DNA of 6,398 nt, from NCBI GenBank assembly GCA_035762565.1, contig DASTOJ010000016.1:1-6398 (forward strand). The letters run 5' to 3'. The notes below the pieces were generated by a model. The model had not been told where the DNA came from and ran no database searches. It worked only from the letters and a program-made list of their open reading frames with translations. The position numbers were made by a program, and so were the translations under genes. This stretch comes from AR5 sp035762565 (GTDB lineage: Bacteria; Methylomirabilota; Methylomirabilia; Rokubacteriales; CSP1-6). The stretch's first letter is position 1, and each line of letters starts with the position of its first letter. Below, one piece after another: positions 5,087 to 6,398 of the stretch.

Positions 5087-6398
5087 TCACTCCACCGCCG
5101 GCACGCCGCGCGGCGCCTCCCCGGGCGCGCGCAGTCCCTCCACGCGCTCGCCGGGTCTTGCGGCGGGGGGCGGGGCGGTGTGGACGCGGCGCATGAAGGG
5201 GATGAGCAGCAGCATTGCGAAGAAGATCACGGAGAGCAGGCGGAACTCGTCGACGTAGGCCAGCACCTGGGCCTGGGTCACCGTCTCCCGGTACATCATC
5301 GCGGTGGCCCGCGCCTTGGCGGTGAAGGCGTCGGCACCCTGGGTCATGAAGTGCTCGGTCCAGCGGGCCAGCTTGGCGGTCGTCTCCGGGTCCCAGGCGT
5401 CGACGTGGCCCACCAGCGTGGCCTGGTGGTACTGGCTGCGGCGGGCCAGCAGCGTGGTGGTCAGGGCGACGCCGATGCTGCCGCCCATGTTGCGGATGAG
5501 GTTGAAGGCCGCCGTGGCGTTGGGCAGGCGGGCCTTCGGGATGGTGGAGATCGACAGCGTGGTGAGCGGTAGGAAGATGAAGCCCATGCCGAAGCCCTGC
5601 AGGAAGCGCGGCCACACCAGGCCCCAGTAGTCGACGCCCAGGGTGAGGTTGGACATCCAGGAGAGCGCGGTCCCGTTCAGCACGAGCCCCACCGCCAGCA
5701 GCAGCCGCTGATCCATGCGCGCCACCAGCCGGCCGGCGATCAGGAGCGAGAAGAGATTGCCGACCCCGCCCGGCGCCAGCACCGCCCCCGACGACCACGC
5801 GTCGTAGCCGAGCACCTTCTGCGTGTAGAGGGCCAGCAGCAGCATGCTGGAGTAGAACGTGAACACCGCGGTGGCGATGAACGTCGTGCCGAGGGCGAAG
5901 TTGCGGTCGGTGAAGACCGTGAAGTCCAGGATCGGGTCCTTCACGGTCAGCTCCCGCCACACGAACGCCACCAGCGCGCACGCGGCGAGCACGGCCAGGT
6001 TGACGATCAGGCGGGAGTCGAACCAGTCCTCGCGCTCGCCCCAGTCGAGCGTGAGCTGCAGGCAGCCGAAGCCGAGCACCATCAGGGCCAGGCCGGCGAC
6101 GTCGATGCGGCCCGGCCTGCGCACGTGCGGCGAGTCGAACAGGAAGGCGCTGGCCAGCAGGAAGCCGAGCAGGCCGATCGGCAGGTTGACGTAGAAGATC
6201 CAGCGCCACGACCAGTTGTCGGCGATCCAGCCGCCCACCGTGGGGCCGAAGATCGGCCCCATCATGATCCCCACGCCCCACATGGCCATGGCCAGGCCCC
6301 GCTGGTGGAGCGGGAAGATCTCCCACAGGATCGCCTGCGACATCGGGATCACCGGCCCCCCACCGAGGCCCTGCAACACCCGCATGAGCACGAGCGTC
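5087..6398 (-). CDS. DHA2-family MFS exporter (EmrB/QacA type), start beyond right edge
   Basis: An inner-membrane 14-helix proton-driven exporter of the drug:H+ antiporter-2 family. The visible 436 residues begin in the conserved RVLQGLGGGPVIPMSQ segment, so roughly the first 90-100 residues (helices 1-3) are missing. Numbered from the window edge, family marks are the antiporter motif C GPIFGPTVGG (47-56), WRWIFYVNLPIG (64-75), a run of hydrophobic helices, PRFLQGFGMGF (263-273), NLIRNMGGSIGVAL (299-312) and QAQVLAYVDEFR (375-386) before the last helix and FMRR. After that helix comes a Pro/Ala/Arg-rich cytoplasmic tail of about 30 residues with no recognisable motif. Relatives export hydrophobic drugs, detergents or metabolites and are often encoded next to an EmrA/HlyD membrane-fusion partner, which could lie off the right edge. 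Its stop overlaps the region where the lipoprotein gene starts, so the two form one transcription unit. The substrate is unknown. Confidence 0.93.
   Translation of the reverse strand, partial: TLVLMRVLQGLGGGPVIPMSQAILWEIFPLHQRGLAMAMWGVGIMMGPIFGPTVGGWIADNWSWRWIFYVNLPIGLLGFLLASAFLFDSPHVRRPGRIDVAGLALMVLGFGCLQLTLDWGEREDWFDSRLIVNLAVLAACALVAFVWRELTVKDPILDFTVFTDRNFALGTTFIATAVFTFYSSMLLLALYTQKVLGYDAWSSGAVLAPGGVGNLFSLLIAGRLVARMDQRLLLAVGLVLNGTALSWMSNLTLGVDYWGLVWPRFLQGFGMGFIFLPLTTLSISTIPKARLPNATAAFNLIRNMGGSIGVALTTTLLARRSQYHQATLVGHVDAWDPETTAKLARWTEHFMTQGADAFTAKARATAMMYRETVTQAQVLAYVDEFRLLSVIFFAMLLLIPFMRRVHTAPPPAARPGERVEGLRAPGEAPRGVPAVE

Noticed and set aside
4131..5258. Rightward 375-codon frame over the end of the second dehydrogenase and the lipoprotein gene
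   Set aside because: It is out of phase with the dehydrogenase and antisense to the lipoprotein, and its composition is that of a GC-rich shadow.
5091..6326. Leftward extension of the lipoprotein frame back through the transporter gene (545 codons in total)
   Set aside because: Upstream of 5090 this frame is an out-of-phase reading of the MFS gene. Only the 3' part, after the lipoprotein start, shows a coherent protein.
1..6398. Search for CRISPR arrays, tRNA or rRNA genes, insertion sequences, toxin-antitoxin or defence genes
   Set aside because: No repeat-spacer structure, tRNA-like cloverleaf, transposase motif or defence domain was seen on reading both strands; the window is almost fully occupied by metabolic and transport genes.

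Overview
The window comes from a very GC-rich bacterial genome (roughly 70% G+C by eye, codon third positions almost always G or C). Genes are tightly packed, short stop/start overlaps are common, and purine-rich ribosome-binding sites sit 7-8 bases before most starts. The gene content is ordinary soil- or sediment-type catabolic metabolism. The proteins resemble what I remember of Candidatus Rokubacteria / Methylomirabilota and of high-GC Proteobacteria, but nothing here fixes the taxon. I see no RNA gene, CRISPR array, insertion sequence or phage signature.

Layout. (1) A leftward operon starts at about 2159: a D-isomer-specific 2-hydroxyacid dehydrogenase, a YcsI/DUF1445-family putative hydro-lyase (D-glutamate cyclase-like), and the N-terminal part of PxpB/KipI, the 5-oxoprolinase subunit, which runs off the left edge. 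All three lie in one reading phase, and pxpB seems to use a CTG start. (2) A 63-bp divergent promoter region at 2160-2222 has a consensus TATAAT facing left and an extended -10 facing right. The right-hand transcript appears to be leaderless. (3) A rightward, translationally coupled operon covers 2223-4683: an extended short-chain dehydrogenase/epimerase, a phosphinothricin-acetyltransferase-like GNAT enzyme, and a second, different D-2-hydroxyacid dehydrogenase. (4) A leftward pair converges on it: a DHA2-family 14-TM drug/metabolite exporter, cut by the right edge, and a small putative lipoprotein overlapping its 3' end. Only 5 bp separate this lipoprotein gene from the end of the rightward operon.

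How the genes may work together. YcsI next to KipI (PxpB) is a known pairing, as in the Bacillus subtilis kip region, and fits conversion of D-glutamate or 5-oxoproline to glutamate. The two divergent operons each carry a D-2-hydroxyacid dehydrogenase and share a promoter region, so they may be co-regulated in small organic acid and amino acid breakdown. That is inference. The exporter/lipoprotein pair looks like a separate unit. Apart from the unusual pxpB start, the probable leaderless promoter and the coupled small lipoprotein, the window is conventional. I did not find a new biological system in it.
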